Below are positions 1 to 7,956 of a stretch of 11,809 bases of DNA, one piece after another (within the stretch, counting starts at the first letter, position 1; each line of letters opens with the position of its first letter). The position numbers and the translations under genes were made by a program. Origin of the DNA: JAHJQQ01 sp964458835 (GTDB taxonomy: Bacteria; Pseudomonadota; Gammaproteobacteria; Thiohalobacterales; Thiohalobacteraceae); assembly GCA_964458835.1 (NCBI GenBank), contig CAYWKV010000085.1, forward strand, positions 1-11,809, in the 5' to 3' direction. A model generated the notes under the pieces. The model searched no databases. It was not told the origin of the DNA and saw nothing but the letters and a program-made list of their open reading frames with translations.

Positions 1-416
1 TGCAGGAAGTTGTTCGACATCACCAGCATCAGCAGCGAGAAGGTGAAGAGGCTGATGTAGGAGAAGAAGCGGGTGTAGCCGGCGTCGTCCGCCATGTAGC
101 CGATGGTGTAGATGTGCACCATCAGCGACACGAAGGTCACCACCAGCATCATCAGCACGCTGAGCCGGTCGATCAGGAAGCCGACCTCGAACTGGATGCC
201 ATCGGACAGCACCCACACGTACACCGAGCCGTTGTAATCCGCCGCACCGTCCAGCACGTGGTGCTTGAACACCCACAGCGACAGCAGGAACGCCACGGCC
301 ACGCCGAAAATGGTCACCCAGTGCGCGCCGGCACGGCCGATCGACCTGCCGAACAGCCCGGCGAGGATGGCGCCGGCCAGCGGCGCGAGCGGTATGGCGA
401 GATAGACGTTTTCCAT
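1..416 (-). CDS. nuoL: NADH-quinone oxidoreductase subunit L, N-terminal part (runs off the window)
   Basis: This is the start of NuoL, the large antiporter-like subunit at the far end of the membrane arm, which takes part in proton pumping. Only 138 codons are present; the gene continues beyond position 1. My translation starts MENVYLAIPLAPLAGAIL and continues with hydrophobic segments and the typical NuoL/ND5 N-terminal features FLIDRLSVLMM, HIYTIGYM and RFFSYISLFTFSLLMLVMSNNFL. The conserved antiporter core residues lie further on and cannot be checked. The ATG at 414-416 is 3 nt after the nuoK stop. Its AAAGGG Shine-Dalgarno lies in the end of nuoK, so the two genes are probably translationally coupled. 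No repeat separates them. Confidence 0.96.
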   Translation of the reverse strand, partial: MENVYLAIPLAPLAGAILAGLFGRSIGRAGAHWVTIFGVAVAFLLSLWVFKHHVLDGAADYNGSVYVWVLSDGIQFEVGFLIDRLSVLMMLVVTFVSLMVHIYTIGYMADDAGYTRFFSYISLFTFSLLMLVMSNNFL

Positions 417-419
417 GCC

Positions 420-725
420 CTACCCTTTCATGCTGTCGAGATCGTCGACGTTGATGGTGCTCCGGTTGCGGAACAGCACCACCAGGATGGCCAGCCCGAT
501 CGCCGCCTCGGCCGCCGCCACCGTCAGGATGAAGAACACGAACACCTGCCCGGCCAGGTCGTCGAGAAAATGCGAGAAGGCGATGAAATTCATGTTCACC
601 GCCAGCAGCATCAGCTCGATGGCCATCAGCAGGATGATGACGTTCTTGCGGTTGAGGAAAATCCCCGCCACGCTCAGCGCGAACAGGATGGCCCCCAGCA
701 CCAGATAATCCGACAGCGCGATCAT
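420..725 (-). CDS. nuoK: NADH-quinone oxidoreductase subunit K
   Basis: NuoK is a small membrane subunit of complex I (the ND4L homologue) in the proton-translocating arm. The 101 residues match the usual family length. Three hydrophobic helices are visible at about residues 2-22, 28-48 and 60-82. Glutamates at about 37 (in MAIELML) and 73 (in AAAEAAIG) sit where the family has its two conserved intramembrane glutamates; assigning their proton-transfer role is family knowledge. The gene follows nuoJ after 192 bp of repeat-bearing DNA and is 3 nt from nuoL. There is no strong Shine-Dalgarno: the best match is GGA about 9 nt before the ATG, next to the outer end of the repeat arm. Confidence 0.98.
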   Translation of the reverse strand: MIALSDYLVLGAILFALSVAGIFLNRKNVIILLMAIELMLLAVNMNFIAFSHFLDDLAGQVFVFFILTVAAAEAAIGLAILVVLFRNRSTINVDDLDSMKG

Positions 726-735
726 TGATTTTTTT

Positions 736-887
736 CCACAGAAACCCAGCCACGGAAAGCACGGACATTATTCATACGAGAAACAGTGGCAGATCCGAGC
801 CGGACCGGCAGCATGGACCCCAACACGGCGAACCCGCTGTTACACACTTTATTCATATCCGTGCTTTCCGTGTTTTCCGTGGCTGTC
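736..887. repeat. Inverted repeat element between nuoJ and nuoK, CACGGAA family
   Basis: An imperfect inverted repeat fills most of the 192 bp between the nuoJ stop and the nuoK start. The inner arm CACGGAAAGCACGGA (751-765) is matched perfectly by its reverse complement at 858-872. Each arm continues outward with a further CCAC-type unit (left 736-750, right 873-887). The left side carries a few extra bases (CCCAG) between units, so the outer pairing is out of register. Each arm therefore holds about three CAC(G/A)GAA units. The loop is about 92 nt and has no recognisable gene. It is related to the elements at 3476-3622 and 11476-11607. Confidence 0.85.
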
Positions 888-917
888 TTTTTTGGCTTGC
901 GGCTTGAACTGTCTTCA

Positions 918-1523
918 TCACTCGCCCTTCTCCGCTTCCATCTTCACCAGCCGCACGCGGTCGCCGCGTTTGACCAGGACCTGCTTGGCGGGGTCCTGGT
1001 GCTTGGTGCCCTCGCGCCGGCGCAGGGTCAGTGCGATGGCGGCGATGATGGCGACCAGCAGGATGACGGCGGCGATCTCGAAGGGATAGACGTAGTCCGT
1101 GTACAGCACCCTGCCCAGCTCGGCGGTGTTGTTGTAGTCCGCCGGCTTGGCCGCCGGCCTGGCGACCTGGTCCAGGCCGAAATTCTTCGCGCCCACGACC
1201 AGCGCCATCTCGATGACGATCAGCACCGCCACGGTCAATCCGGCCGGCAGATAGCGGATGAAGCCCTCCTTGAGCGGCGCAACGTTGATATCCAGCATCA
1301 TGACCACGAACAGGAACAGCACCATGACCGCGCCGACGTAGACCAGCACCAGGGTGATGGCCAGGAACTCCGCCTCCAGCAGCAGCCACAGCCCGGCGCT
1401 GGTGAAGAACGCCAGCACCAGGTGCAGCGCCGCATGCACGGAGTTGCGCACCGAAATCACCCGGACCGCCGCGAACACCAGGATCACGGCCAGCACCCAG
1501 AAAACGAATTTCTCGAAAGTCAT
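918..1523 (-). CDS. nuoJ: NADH-quinone oxidoreductase subunit J
   Basis: NuoJ (ND6 homologue) is a membrane subunit near the quinone site, important for coupling to proton movement. From the ATG at 1521-1523 the protein is 201 residues, normal for the family, and begins MTFEKFVFWVLAVILVF. Five hydrophobic segments can be seen. The conserved third helix with VYVGAVMVLFLFVVMMLDI lies at about residues 61-79 and corresponds to the ND6 pi-bulge helix. The charged C-terminus (KMEAEKGE) is expected. The frame stays open to an ATG at 1655, but those extra 44 residues are encoded by the intergenic repeat (APWRLGG-like peptide) and are not NuoJ-like, so I reject that start. The Shine-Dalgarno is weak (GAG about 11 nt upstream). 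Confidence 0.97.
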   Translation of the reverse strand: MTFEKFVFWVLAVILVFAAVRVISVRNSVHAALHLVLAFFTSAGLWLLLEAEFLAITLVLVYVGAVMVLFLFVVMMLDINVAPLKEGFIRYLPAGLTVAVLIVIEMALVVGAKNFGLDQVARPAAKPADYNNTAELGRVLYTDYVYPFEIAAVILLVAIIAAIALTLRRREGTKHQDPAKQVLVKRGDRVRLVKMEAEKGE

Positions 1524-1549
1524 TGGAACAGATACTCGTTGTTGTTCTG

Positions 1550-1762
1550 AACCGCCAAGACGCCAAGGGCGCAAAGAAATTCCTTTATTGAACCGCCAAG
1601 GCGCCAAGGCGCCAAGAAAACCGGTTTTTGGGCTACCCGCGGAGTCTCCGACCACAAGACAGGAACGCGGCCGGATTTCTGGCCCTGACGCCTTTTGCAG
1701 ACAAAATCATTCTTGGCGCCTTGGCGTCTTGGCGGTTCACACATCTTGGCGTCTTGGCGGTT
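1550..1762. repeat. Nested double inverted repeat between nuoI and nuoJ, GCGCCAAG family
   Basis: Four arms built from the octamer GCGCCAAG (with GACGCCAAG variants) lie in the 252 bp between the nuoI stop and the nuoJ start. Two face one way (1550-1579 and 1591-1620) and two are inverted (1710-1737 and 1744-1762). Outer ends read AACCGCC and inner ends run into AAGAAAA. The arm at 1591-1620 is identical over 30 nt to the arm at 7957-7986 between nuoD and nuoE. The 89-nt loop (1621-1709) shows no gene. The arrangement suggests duplication of, or insertion into, an earlier element. Confidence 0.93.
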
Positions 1763-1775
1763 CATAATCGATACA

Positions 1776-2264
1776 TCACCGATACGCCGCGTCCGCCGCG
1801 CGGTCGGCGGCAAGCTGGGACTCGTACTTGTCGCCGATGGCCAGCAGCTTTTCCTTGGTCATGATCTGCTCGCCGCGGTTCTCGAAGTGGTATTCGAAGA
1901 TGCGCGTCTCGACGATGGAGTCGACCGGGCAGGATTCCTCGCAGAAGCCGCAGAAGATGCACTTGAACAGGTCGATGTCGTAGCGCGTCGTGCGGCGCGT
2001 GCCGTCCTCGCGCGGCGCGGCCTCGATGGTGATGGCCAGCGCCGGGCAGACCGCCTCGCACAGCTTGCAGGCGATGCAGCGCTCCTCGCCGTTGGGGTAG
2101 CGGCGCAGCGCGTGCAGACCGCGGAAGCGCGGCGACTGCGGCGTCTTCTCCTCCGGATACTGCACGGTGATCTTGCGCGCGAACAGGTACCGCCCGGTCA
2201 GGCGCAGCCCCAGGATCAGCTCCCACAGCAGCAGGCTTTTGAAATAGTTGCGTATCGCGTTCAT
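1776..2264 (-). CDS. nuoI: NADH-quinone oxidoreductase subunit I (two [4Fe-4S] ferredoxin-type)
   Basis: NuoI carries clusters N6a and N6b, which pass electrons from NuoG towards NuoB in the connecting part of complex I. The 162-residue protein has two clear CxxCxxCxxxCP motifs: C63, C66, C69, C73 (CIACKLCEAVCP) and C102, C105, C108, C112 (CIFCGFCEESCP). The N-terminal helix (KSLLLWELILGLRLTGRYLF) and the FENRGEQIMTKEKLL stretch near the C-terminus are family features. The ATG at 2262-2264 has an AAGG Shine-Dalgarno about 7 nt upstream. Repeat-bearing spacers flank the gene on both sides. Confidence 0.98.
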   Translation of the reverse strand: MNAIRNYFKSLLLWELILGLRLTGRYLFARKITVQYPEEKTPQSPRFRGLHALRRYPNGEERCIACKLCEAVCPALAITIEAAPREDGTRRTTRYDIDLFKCIFCGFCEESCPVDSIVETRIFEYHFENRGEQIMTKEKLLAIGDKYESQLAADRAADAAYR

Positions 2265-2284
2265 TTCAGGCCTTGAACATTTTC

Positions 2285-2382
2285 ACCGCAAAGGACACGA
2301 AGGACACGAAGGTCTTCGAGGGTAAAAACCCATTGGCCATGCCTTCATTCATTCCGTAGTGTCCTTTGTGTCCTTTGTGGTT
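2285..2382. repeat. Inverted repeat element between nuoH and nuoI, AAGGACACG family
   Basis: The left arm at 2285-2312 is ACCGCA followed by tandem copies of the 9-mer AAGGACACG. The right arm at 2359-2382 is its inverted counterpart with the unit in the form AAGGACACA. The arms match at 21 of 23 aligned positions. The loop is 46 nt. The element occupies most of the 142 bp between nuoH and nuoI and ends about 20 nt from the nuoI start and 24 nt from the nuoH stop. No gene lies inside. Confidence 0.92.
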
Positions 2383-2406
2383 AAAAAAATCACATCCGAG
2401 CAAACG

Positions 2407-3432
2407 TCAATCGAACCATGGCCCCACGCCCGCCATGATCGCCGCTCCGACCACCACGATCCAGACGATGGTGAGCGGGATGAACACCTTCCAGCCCAGG
2501 CGCATGATCTGATCGTAGCGGTAGCGCGGGAAGGTGGCACGGAACCACAGAAAGAAGAACAGGAAAAACGCGATCTTCGCCAGCAGCCAGAACACGCCCG
2601 GCACCCACGCGAACAAGGCCTCGAAAACCGGGATGCCCTGGAACGGCGACAGCCAGCCGCCGGCGAACATGACGGCAGTGAGCGTCGCGATCAGGATCAT
2701 GTTGGCGTATTCGGCCAGAAAGAACACCGCGAAGCTGGCGCCCGAGTATTCGACATGGAAGCCCGCCACGATCTCCGACTCGCCCTCGGCCACGTCGAAG
2801 GGCGCGCGGTTGGTCTCGGCCACGCCGGAGACGAAATAGATCACGAACAGCGGCAGCAGCGGCAGCCAGAACCAGTGTACGAGGCTGCCCCCCTGCGCGC
2901 GCACGATGTCGCCCAGATTCAGGCTGCCGGCCGCCATGAGCACGCCCACCAGGGCGAAGCCCATGGCGATCTCGTAGGCGACCATCTGCGCCGCCGAGCG
3001 CATCGCGCCCAGGAAGGCGTATTTGGAATTCGAGGCCCAGCCGGCGATGATGACGCCGTATACGCCGACCGAGGTCAGCGCCAGCACGTACAGCAGGGCG
3101 GCATTGACGTCGGCGAGCACCATGCCGTCGTCGAAGGGGATCACCGCCCAGGCCGCCAGCGCCGGCCCGATGGACAGGATCGGCGCGAGGATGAACAGGA
3201 AGCGGTTGGCGTTGCTGGGGACGATCACCTCCTTCATCAGCAGCTTCACCGCGTCGGCGATGGGCTGCAGCCAGCCGCGCGGACCGACGCGGTTCGGGCC
3301 GATGCGCACCTGCATGTAGCCGATGATCTTGCGCTCGGCGAAGGTCAGGTAGGCCACCGCGACGAGGAGCGGCACCATGATCGCGACGATCTTGGCGAGT
3401 ATCAGCCCGACTTGGAGGATCGTATCCCACAT
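2407..3432 (-). CDS. nuoH: NADH-quinone oxidoreductase subunit H
   Basis: NuoH (ND1 homologue) is the membrane subunit that forms much of the quinone-binding chamber where the two arms meet. It has 341 residues, close to the usual length, with about eight hydrophobic helices. Both family signatures are present: the first loop FAERKIIGYMQVRIGPNRVG (about 31-50), and AETNRAPFD followed by EGESEIVAGFHVEYSG (about 205-231), which supplies conserved acidic residues. FLWFRATFPRYRYDQIM (about 294-310) is the usual C-terminal signature. The ATG at 3430-3432 is chosen from the family-like start MWDTILQVGLILAK. Its AAGGA is 14 nt away, so the ribosome binding site is weak. Confidence 0.98.
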   Translation of the reverse strand: MWDTILQVGLILAKIVAIMVPLLVAVAYLTFAERKIIGYMQVRIGPNRVGPRGWLQPIADAVKLLMKEVIVPSNANRFLFILAPILSIGPALAAWAVIPFDDGMVLADVNAALLYVLALTSVGVYGVIIAGWASNSKYAFLGAMRSAAQMVAYEIAMGFALVGVLMAAGSLNLGDIVRAQGGSLVHWFWLPLLPLFVIYFVSGVAETNRAPFDVAEGESEIVAGFHVEYSGASFAVFFLAEYANMILIATLTAVMFAGGWLSPFQGIPVFEALFAWVPGVFWLLAKIAFFLFFFLWFRATFPRYRYDQIMRLGWKVFIPLTIVWIVVVGAAIMAGVGPWFD

Positions 3433-3475
3433 AAACTTAGTTGCCGTCCTTACCCACTATGCAGAAGACTTCGTT

Positions 3476-3622
3476 GGCCACGGAAGAACACGGAACAACA
3501 CGGAAACAAACCCACTGAATATGCCGGTGCTGCGATCCGTTACGGAACGGCGGCCAGAACCCGGGACTCCAGATCTCTTCATCTCTGCAATATTCCGTGT
3601 TGTTCCGTGTGCTTCCGTGGCC
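3476..3622. repeat. Inverted repeat element between nuoG and nuoH, CACGGAA family
   Basis: The arms at 3476-3505 and 3593-3622 are reverse complements at 29 of 30 positions. Each arm is GGCC followed by about three units of ACACGGAACA (period about 10). The 87-nt loop has no gene. The element fills most of the 207 bp between the nuoG stop and the nuoH start. It starts 43 nt from the nuoH start codon and ends 17 nt from the nuoG stop. In the transcript it would make a stem of about 30 bp. Confidence 0.94.
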
Positions 3623-3639
3623 AAAAATAGGTTTTGCCT

Positions 3640-6021
3640 TTACGGCTCCGGTTTCAGTTCTACGGTGCCGAAGCACGCGCCCAGCACCGCGCTGCCCGGC
3701 CGCGCCGCGACGATCCGGGCGGCACCGTCGGGGACGCGGTCGTCGATCACCAGCGGCAGTACCGCCGTCGCACCGCCCTGCGTCACCCGGACGTTGCCGT
3801 TCAGGCCCAGCCGCGCGGCTTCGGCGGCGTTCACGCGCACCACGGTGTCCGCAGCGTCGGCCATGGCCTGCAGCGGCGCGGAGCGTCGTACCAGCGCATC
3901 GCCCGCATACAGAGGCACGTCCCCTATACGCTCCAAACCGCCCGCATTCATGTTCGCGATCGGGCCCGCGACGCGCACATGGCTCGGACGGCGTTCGCCG
4001 ACCCGCGTGCGCAGTTCATCGCGCACCGCCTCGGAACTGTCGTAGTCGAAGTCGCCCAGGTCCAGGAGATTGCCCAGCACGCGCAGCACCTTCCAGCCGG
4101 GACGCGCCTCACCGCGCGGACGCGCGGCGCCGGCGAAGCTCTGCCAGCGGCCTTCGCAGTTGACGAAGGTGCCGGAGGTCTCGCTGAAGGGCGCGACGGG
4201 CAGCAGAATATCGGCCTGCGCGCGCAGCGCCTCGGAGGCGAAGGCCGTGCAGGCGACCACGCTGCCGGCCCCGGCCAGTGCGCGCTGCGCCAGCACCGCA
4301 TCGGCGAAGTCGGCCTCGGGCTCGCAGCCGAACAATATATAGGTCTTGCGCGGCGCGGCCAGCTGCGCCTGCGCATCGAGTCCAGGCCGCTCACGCGTAC
4401 CGCCGCCGGGCGCGCGGTGCGGCAGCGCACCGGCCAGCCAGGCACCGGCAGCGTTGGGCCCATCGGAGAGGAAGCCGACGCGCGCGCCGGCGACCTCGGC
4501 GATCAGCAGCGCCAGGGCGCGCAGGGCACTCGCCGCGGGATGCATCTGCGCCGTCAGGCCGAGCAGCAGCATGCCGCGCTCGGCGCCGGACAGCGCCTGC
4601 GCGATCGCCTCGTGGCCTGGCGTCACGGCCGCGCCGTCGAGCAGCGCCTGCAGATCCGCGGTTGCGCGGGTGTTGCGCAGCTTCAGCAGCGCCGCTGCCA
4701 CCGCGGCCAGCTCCGTGACCATGGCCGACGGCCGCACCGCGATCTGATCGGCGACGTCGAAATTGAACTCATGGTCGACCGGATTGATGGCGAAGACGCG
4801 CGCGCCGGCCAGTGCCGCCTTGCGCAGGCGGTGTCCGACGATGGGCTGCTCCTTGCGCGGATTCGCGCCGACCAGCAGCAACGCATCGCGGCTCTCGAGA
4901 TCGGCCAGCGGGCCGCCCAGCCAGGGATACAGGCTCAGGCGGTCCTGGTCGGTGAAATCCGTCTGACGCAGCCGGTGATCGATGTTGGCACAGCCCAGGC
5001 CGTCGGCCAGCCGCGCCAGCAGGTAGGCCTCCTCCAGGGTCGCGGCCGGACTCACCAGGATGCCCAGCTCGTCACCCGCGGTGTCGCGCAGGATCTCGGC
5101 CACGACCTGCAGGGCGGTCTCCCAGTCGATGGTCCGCCACTCGCCGTCGAGCTTGCGCTGCGGCGCAGTGACGCGCTCGGCGTGCTCCAGTCCGTGACAG
5201 CCGAAGCGGTCGCGGTCGGACAGCCAGACCTCGTTGATCTCCTCGTTGTCGCGCGGCACGGCGCGCATGACCTCGCCGCGGCGGGTGTGCAGATAGAGAT
5301 TGGAGCCGACGCAGTCGTGCGGTGCGACCGCTGCGTGCTGGGTCAGCTCCCAGGCGCGCGCGCGGAAACGGAACGGTTTGGAGGTCAGCGCACCCACCGG
5401 GCAGACGTCGATGACGTTGCCCGACATCTCCGACTCGATGGCGCGCTCGACGTAGGTGCCGATCTCCAGGTTCTCGCCACGGCCCGCGCCGCCGAGTTCC
5501 TTGTGGCCGGCGATCACCTCCAGGAAACGCACGCAGCGGGTGCAGTGGATGCAGCGCGTCATCTCGGTGGCGATCAGTGGCCCGATATCCTTGTCCTTCA
5601 CCACCCGCTTGGCCTCCGCGAAGCGCGATACGTCGCGGCCGTAGCCCAGCGCCAGGTCCTGCAGCTCGCACTCGCCGCCCTGGTCACAGATCGGGCAGTC
5701 CAGCGGGTGGTTGATGAGCAGGAATTCCATCACCGCCTTCTGCGCCTTGCGCGCGTACTCGGACTGCGTATGGATCTTCATGCCATCGGCGACCGGCGTG
5801 GCGCAGGCCGGCAGCGGCTTGGGCGCCTTCTCCACCTGCACCAGGCACATGCGGCAGTTGGCCGCGATCGGCAGCTTGCTGTGGTAGCAGAAGCGCGGCA
5901 CCTCGATGCCGTTGGCATCGGTGACCTCGATGATCATCTGGCCCTTGCGCGCCGTGTAGGGCTGACCGTCGATCTCGATGGTGACGGTATCGGCGGCGGG
6001 AATCTCCGGCTTGGCGCTCAT
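3640..6021 (-). CDS. nuoG: NADH-quinone oxidoreductase subunit G
   Basis: NuoG is the large iron-sulphur subunit of the NADH-oxidising module and passes electrons from NuoF towards NuoI. The 793 residues start with a ferredoxin-like domain: C45, C56, C59 and C73 for the [2Fe-2S] cluster. Next come H105, C109, C112 and C118 (NHPLDCPICDQGGEC), the His-Cys3 cluster N5. C157, C160, C163 and C207 (CIHCTRC and DVCPVG) provide cluster N4. The rest is a molybdopterin-oxidoreductase-like domain without visible cofactor residues, as usual for NuoG. The extra N7 cysteine set seen in E. coli-type NuoG is not visible. The start ATG overlaps the nuoF stop in ATGA, with AAGGGGG about 7 nt upstream, so coupled translation is likely. 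Confidence 0.98.
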   Translation of the reverse strand: MSAKPEIPAADTVTIEIDGQPYTARKGQMIIEVTDANGIEVPRFCYHSKLPIAANCRMCLVQVEKAPKPLPACATPVADGMKIHTQSEYARKAQKAVMEFLLINHPLDCPICDQGGECELQDLALGYGRDVSRFAEAKRVVKDKDIGPLIATEMTRCIHCTRCVRFLEVIAGHKELGGAGRGENLEIGTYVERAIESEMSGNVIDVCPVGALTSKPFRFRARAWELTQHAAVAPHDCVGSNLYLHTRRGEVMRAVPRDNEEINEVWLSDRDRFGCHGLEHAERVTAPQRKLDGEWRTIDWETALQVVAEILRDTAGDELGILVSPAATLEEAYLLARLADGLGCANIDHRLRQTDFTDQDRLSLYPWLGGPLADLESRDALLLVGANPRKEQPIVGHRLRKAALAGARVFAINPVDHEFNFDVADQIAVRPSAMVTELAAVAAALLKLRNTRATADLQALLDGAAVTPGHEAIAQALSGAERGMLLLGLTAQMHPAASALRALALLIAEVAGARVGFLSDGPNAAGAWLAGALPHRAPGGGTRERPGLDAQAQLAAPRKTYILFGCEPEADFADAVLAQRALAGAGSVVACTAFASEALRAQADILLPVAPFSETSGTFVNCEGRWQSFAGAARPRGEARPGWKVLRVLGNLLDLGDFDYDSSEAVRDELRTRVGERRPSHVRVAGPIANMNAGGLERIGDVPLYAGDALVRRSAPLQAMADAADTVVRVNAAEAARLGLNGNVRVTQGGATAVLPLVIDDRVPDGAARIVAARPGSAVLGACFGTVELKPEP

Positions 6022-7316
6022 GCCGCGGCCCCCTTGCCCGCCGGGCCACCGACCATGCAGCGCTTGTGCTCGACGTGGTACTCGAATTCGTGGCGGAAGT
6101 GCTTGAGGAAGCTCTGCACCGGCCAGGCGGCGGCGTCGCCGAAGGCGCAGATGGTGTGGCCCTCGATCTGGCCGGCGGCGCTGACCAGCAGATCCAGGTC
6201 CTCGGGACGCCCCTGCCCTTCCTCGATGCGCCTGACCACGCGGTACATCCAGCCGGTGCCTTCACGGCAGGGCGTACACTGGCCACAGGACTCGGCGTAG
6301 TAGAAACGCGAGATGCGCATCAGTGCCTTGACCATGCAGGTGGAGTCGTCCATCACGATCATGCCGGCCGAGCCCAGCGCGGAGCCGGCCTTGCACAGCG
6401 AATCGTAGTCCATGTCCAGATCCATGATGATCTCGGCGGGCAGCACCGGCATGGACGAGCCGCCGGGGATGACGGCCTTCAGCTTGTGCCCGTCGCGCAC
6501 ACCGCCGGCCATCTCCAGGATGTCGCGGAACGGCGTGCCCATGCGCACTTCGTAGTTGCCCGGGCGGTTCACGTGGCCGGACACGCAGAAGATCTTGGTA
6601 CCGCCGTTGTTGGGCTTGCCGAGATTCAGGAACCAGTCCCCGCCGTTGCGCAGGATGGCCGGTACGGAGGCCAGGCTCTCGGTATTGTTGATGGTGGTCG
6701 GCCGTCCGTACAGGCCGAAGTTGGCCGGGAACGGCGGCTTGAAGCGCGGCTGCCCCTTCTTGCCTTCCAGGGAGTTCAGCAGCGCAGTCTCCTCGCCGCA
6801 GATGTAGGCGCCGGCGCCCAGATGGCTGTAGAGATCGAAATCGACGCCCGATCCCAGGATGTTCTTGCCCAGCAGGCCGGCCTCGTAGGCCTCCTTCAGC
6901 GCCGCCTCGAAGCGCTCGAAGGGCTCGTGATGGAATTCGCCGCGCATGTAGTTGTAGCCGATGGTCGCGCCGATGGCGTAACCGCCGATGGCCATGCCCT
7001 CGATCAGCGCATGCGGGTTGTAGCGCAGGATGTCGCGGTCCTTGCAGGTGCCCGGCTCGGATTCGTCGGAGTTGCAGACGATGTACTTCTGCACCGGCGC
7101 CGTACGCGGCATGAAGCTCCACTTCAACCCCGTCGGAAAGCCCGCCCCGCCGCGGCCGCGCAGGCAGGACTTCTTCACCTCGTCGATGATCGCCTCCTGC
7201 GGCGTCTTCTCGGCCAGGATCTTCTTCCACGCCTGATAGCCGCCCGTCTTCAGATAGTTCTCGAGCGTCCAGGGCCGGTCGTACTGCAGCGTCGCGAAAC
7301 AGACTTCGTTGGTCAT
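6018..7316 (-). CDS. nuoF: NADH-quinone oxidoreductase subunit F (NADH- and FMN-binding)
   Basis: NuoF binds NADH and FMN and takes the first electrons into complex I. The 432-residue protein has the nucleotide-binding GRGGAGFPTGLKW (about 54-66) and GAGAYICGEETALL (about 167-180). The N3 [4Fe-4S] ligands are C344, C347 and C350 in ESCGQCTPCREG, with C390 as the probable fourth ligand. Length and N-terminus (FATLQYDRPWTLENYLKTGGY) are typical. The TGA stop overlaps the nuoG start by 4 bp. No strong Shine-Dalgarno precedes the ATG at 7314-7316; the spacer up to nuoE holds a repeat element. Confidence 0.98.
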   Translation of the reverse strand: MTNEVCFATLQYDRPWTLENYLKTGGYQAWKKILAEKTPQEAIIDEVKKSCLRGRGGAGFPTGLKWSFMPRTAPVQKYIVCNSDESEPGTCKDRDILRYNPHALIEGMAIGGYAIGATIGYNYMRGEFHHEPFERFEAALKEAYEAGLLGKNILGSGVDFDLYSHLGAGAYICGEETALLNSLEGKKGQPRFKPPFPANFGLYGRPTTINNTESLASVPAILRNGGDWFLNLGKPNNGGTKIFCVSGHVNRPGNYEVRMGTPFRDILEMAGGVRDGHKLKAVIPGGSSMPVLPAEIIMDLDMDYDSLCKAGSALGSAGMIVMDDSTCMVKALMRISRFYYAESCGQCTPCREGTGWMYRVVRRIEEGQGRPEDLDLLVSAAGQIEGHTICAFGDAAAWPVQSFLKHFRHEFEYHVEHKRCMVGGPAGKGAAA

Positions 7317-7334
7317 AAGGCAAAATTCCGGATC

Positions 7335-7456
7335 GCCACGAAACCCACGAAATCCACGAAAGATGGGTAATGAACGAACCCGACGTTCAAACCGCGCAGT
7401 TTGCCGTCTGTGCTTTTCATATGATCAGTTTTCGTGGGTTTCGTGGATTTCGTGGC
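7335..7456. repeat. Inverted repeat element between nuoE and nuoF, CCACGAAAY family
   Basis: The arms at 7335-7361 and 7430-7456 match as reverse complements at 25 of 27 positions. Each consists of three units of the 9-mer CCACGAAA(C/T). The two mismatches come from the C- and T-ending units being in swapped order in the two arms. The loop is 68 nt with no gene. The element sits in the 149 bp between nuoE and nuoF, 18 nt before the nuoF start and 9 nt after the nuoE stop. Confidence 0.92.
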
Positions 7457-7465
7457 CATAAAAAT

Positions 7466-7939
7466 CTATTCCAGCTCGTCCAGGATGCGATCGATCTTCT
7501 CGATGGTCAGGTTCTCATGGTAGTGGCCGTTCACCGCCATCATCGGGGCGCCGACGCAGGCGGCCAGGCATTCCTCCTCGCGCTTGAGGTAGATGCGACC
7601 GTCCGGGGTGGTCTCGCCGAGACGGACGCCGAGCTTCTTCTCCACGTGCTCGACGAGGTTGTCGGCACCGCACAGCATACAGGAGATGTTGGTGCACATC
7701 GCCACGGTATTGCGGCCGACCGGTTTGGTCTCGAACATCGAATAGAAGCTGGCGACTTCGTAGACCGACACCCTGGGCATGCCCAGGTACTCGGCGACCG
7801 CGTCCATCGCCTGCACGCTCACGTAGCCGGCCTCGTGCTGCACCGCATGCAATGCCGCCAGCACCGCCGATGCCTTCTGGTCGGGCGGAAACTTGGTCAG
7901 CCAATGGTCGATCTCGGCACGGACTTTGTCGTTCAGCAT
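7466..7939 (-). CDS. nuoE: NADH-quinone oxidoreductase subunit E
   Basis: NuoE is the thioredoxin-fold [2Fe-2S] (N1a) subunit of the NADH-oxidising module, partner of NuoF. From the ATG at 7937-7939 it has 157 residues. Cluster ligands are C82 and C87 (CTNISC) and C124 and C128 (CLAAC). The start MLNDKVRAEIDHWLTKFP and the helical region around SVYEVASFYSMF are typical. The frame extends to an ATG at 7981, but the 14 added residues (MAPWRLGGSNRFLT) are encoded by the repeat arm and should not be annotated. ACAGG about 9 nt before the chosen ATG is a fair Shine-Dalgarno. Confidence 0.97.
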   Translation of the reverse strand: MLNDKVRAEIDHWLTKFPPDQKASAVLAALHAVQHEAGYVSVQAMDAVAEYLGMPRVSVYEVASFYSMFETKPVGRNTVAMCTNISCMLCGADNLVEHVEKKLGVRLGETTPDGRIYLKREEECLAACVGAPMMAVNGHYHENLTIEKIDRILDELE

Positions 7940-7956
7940 CGTTAGAAACCTGTTTG

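Noticed and set aside
2285..3622. Rho-independent terminators within the operon
   Set aside because: Stems are long but loops are 46-87 nt and no consistent T-tract follows the stem on the transcribed strand; the operon context also argues against termination.
3634..6300. Very long plus-strand open frame of 888 codons
   Set aside because: It lies antisense to nuoG and the end of nuoF, is rich in Arg, Gln, His and Ala as expected of a shadow frame in GC-rich DNA, and shows no family motif.
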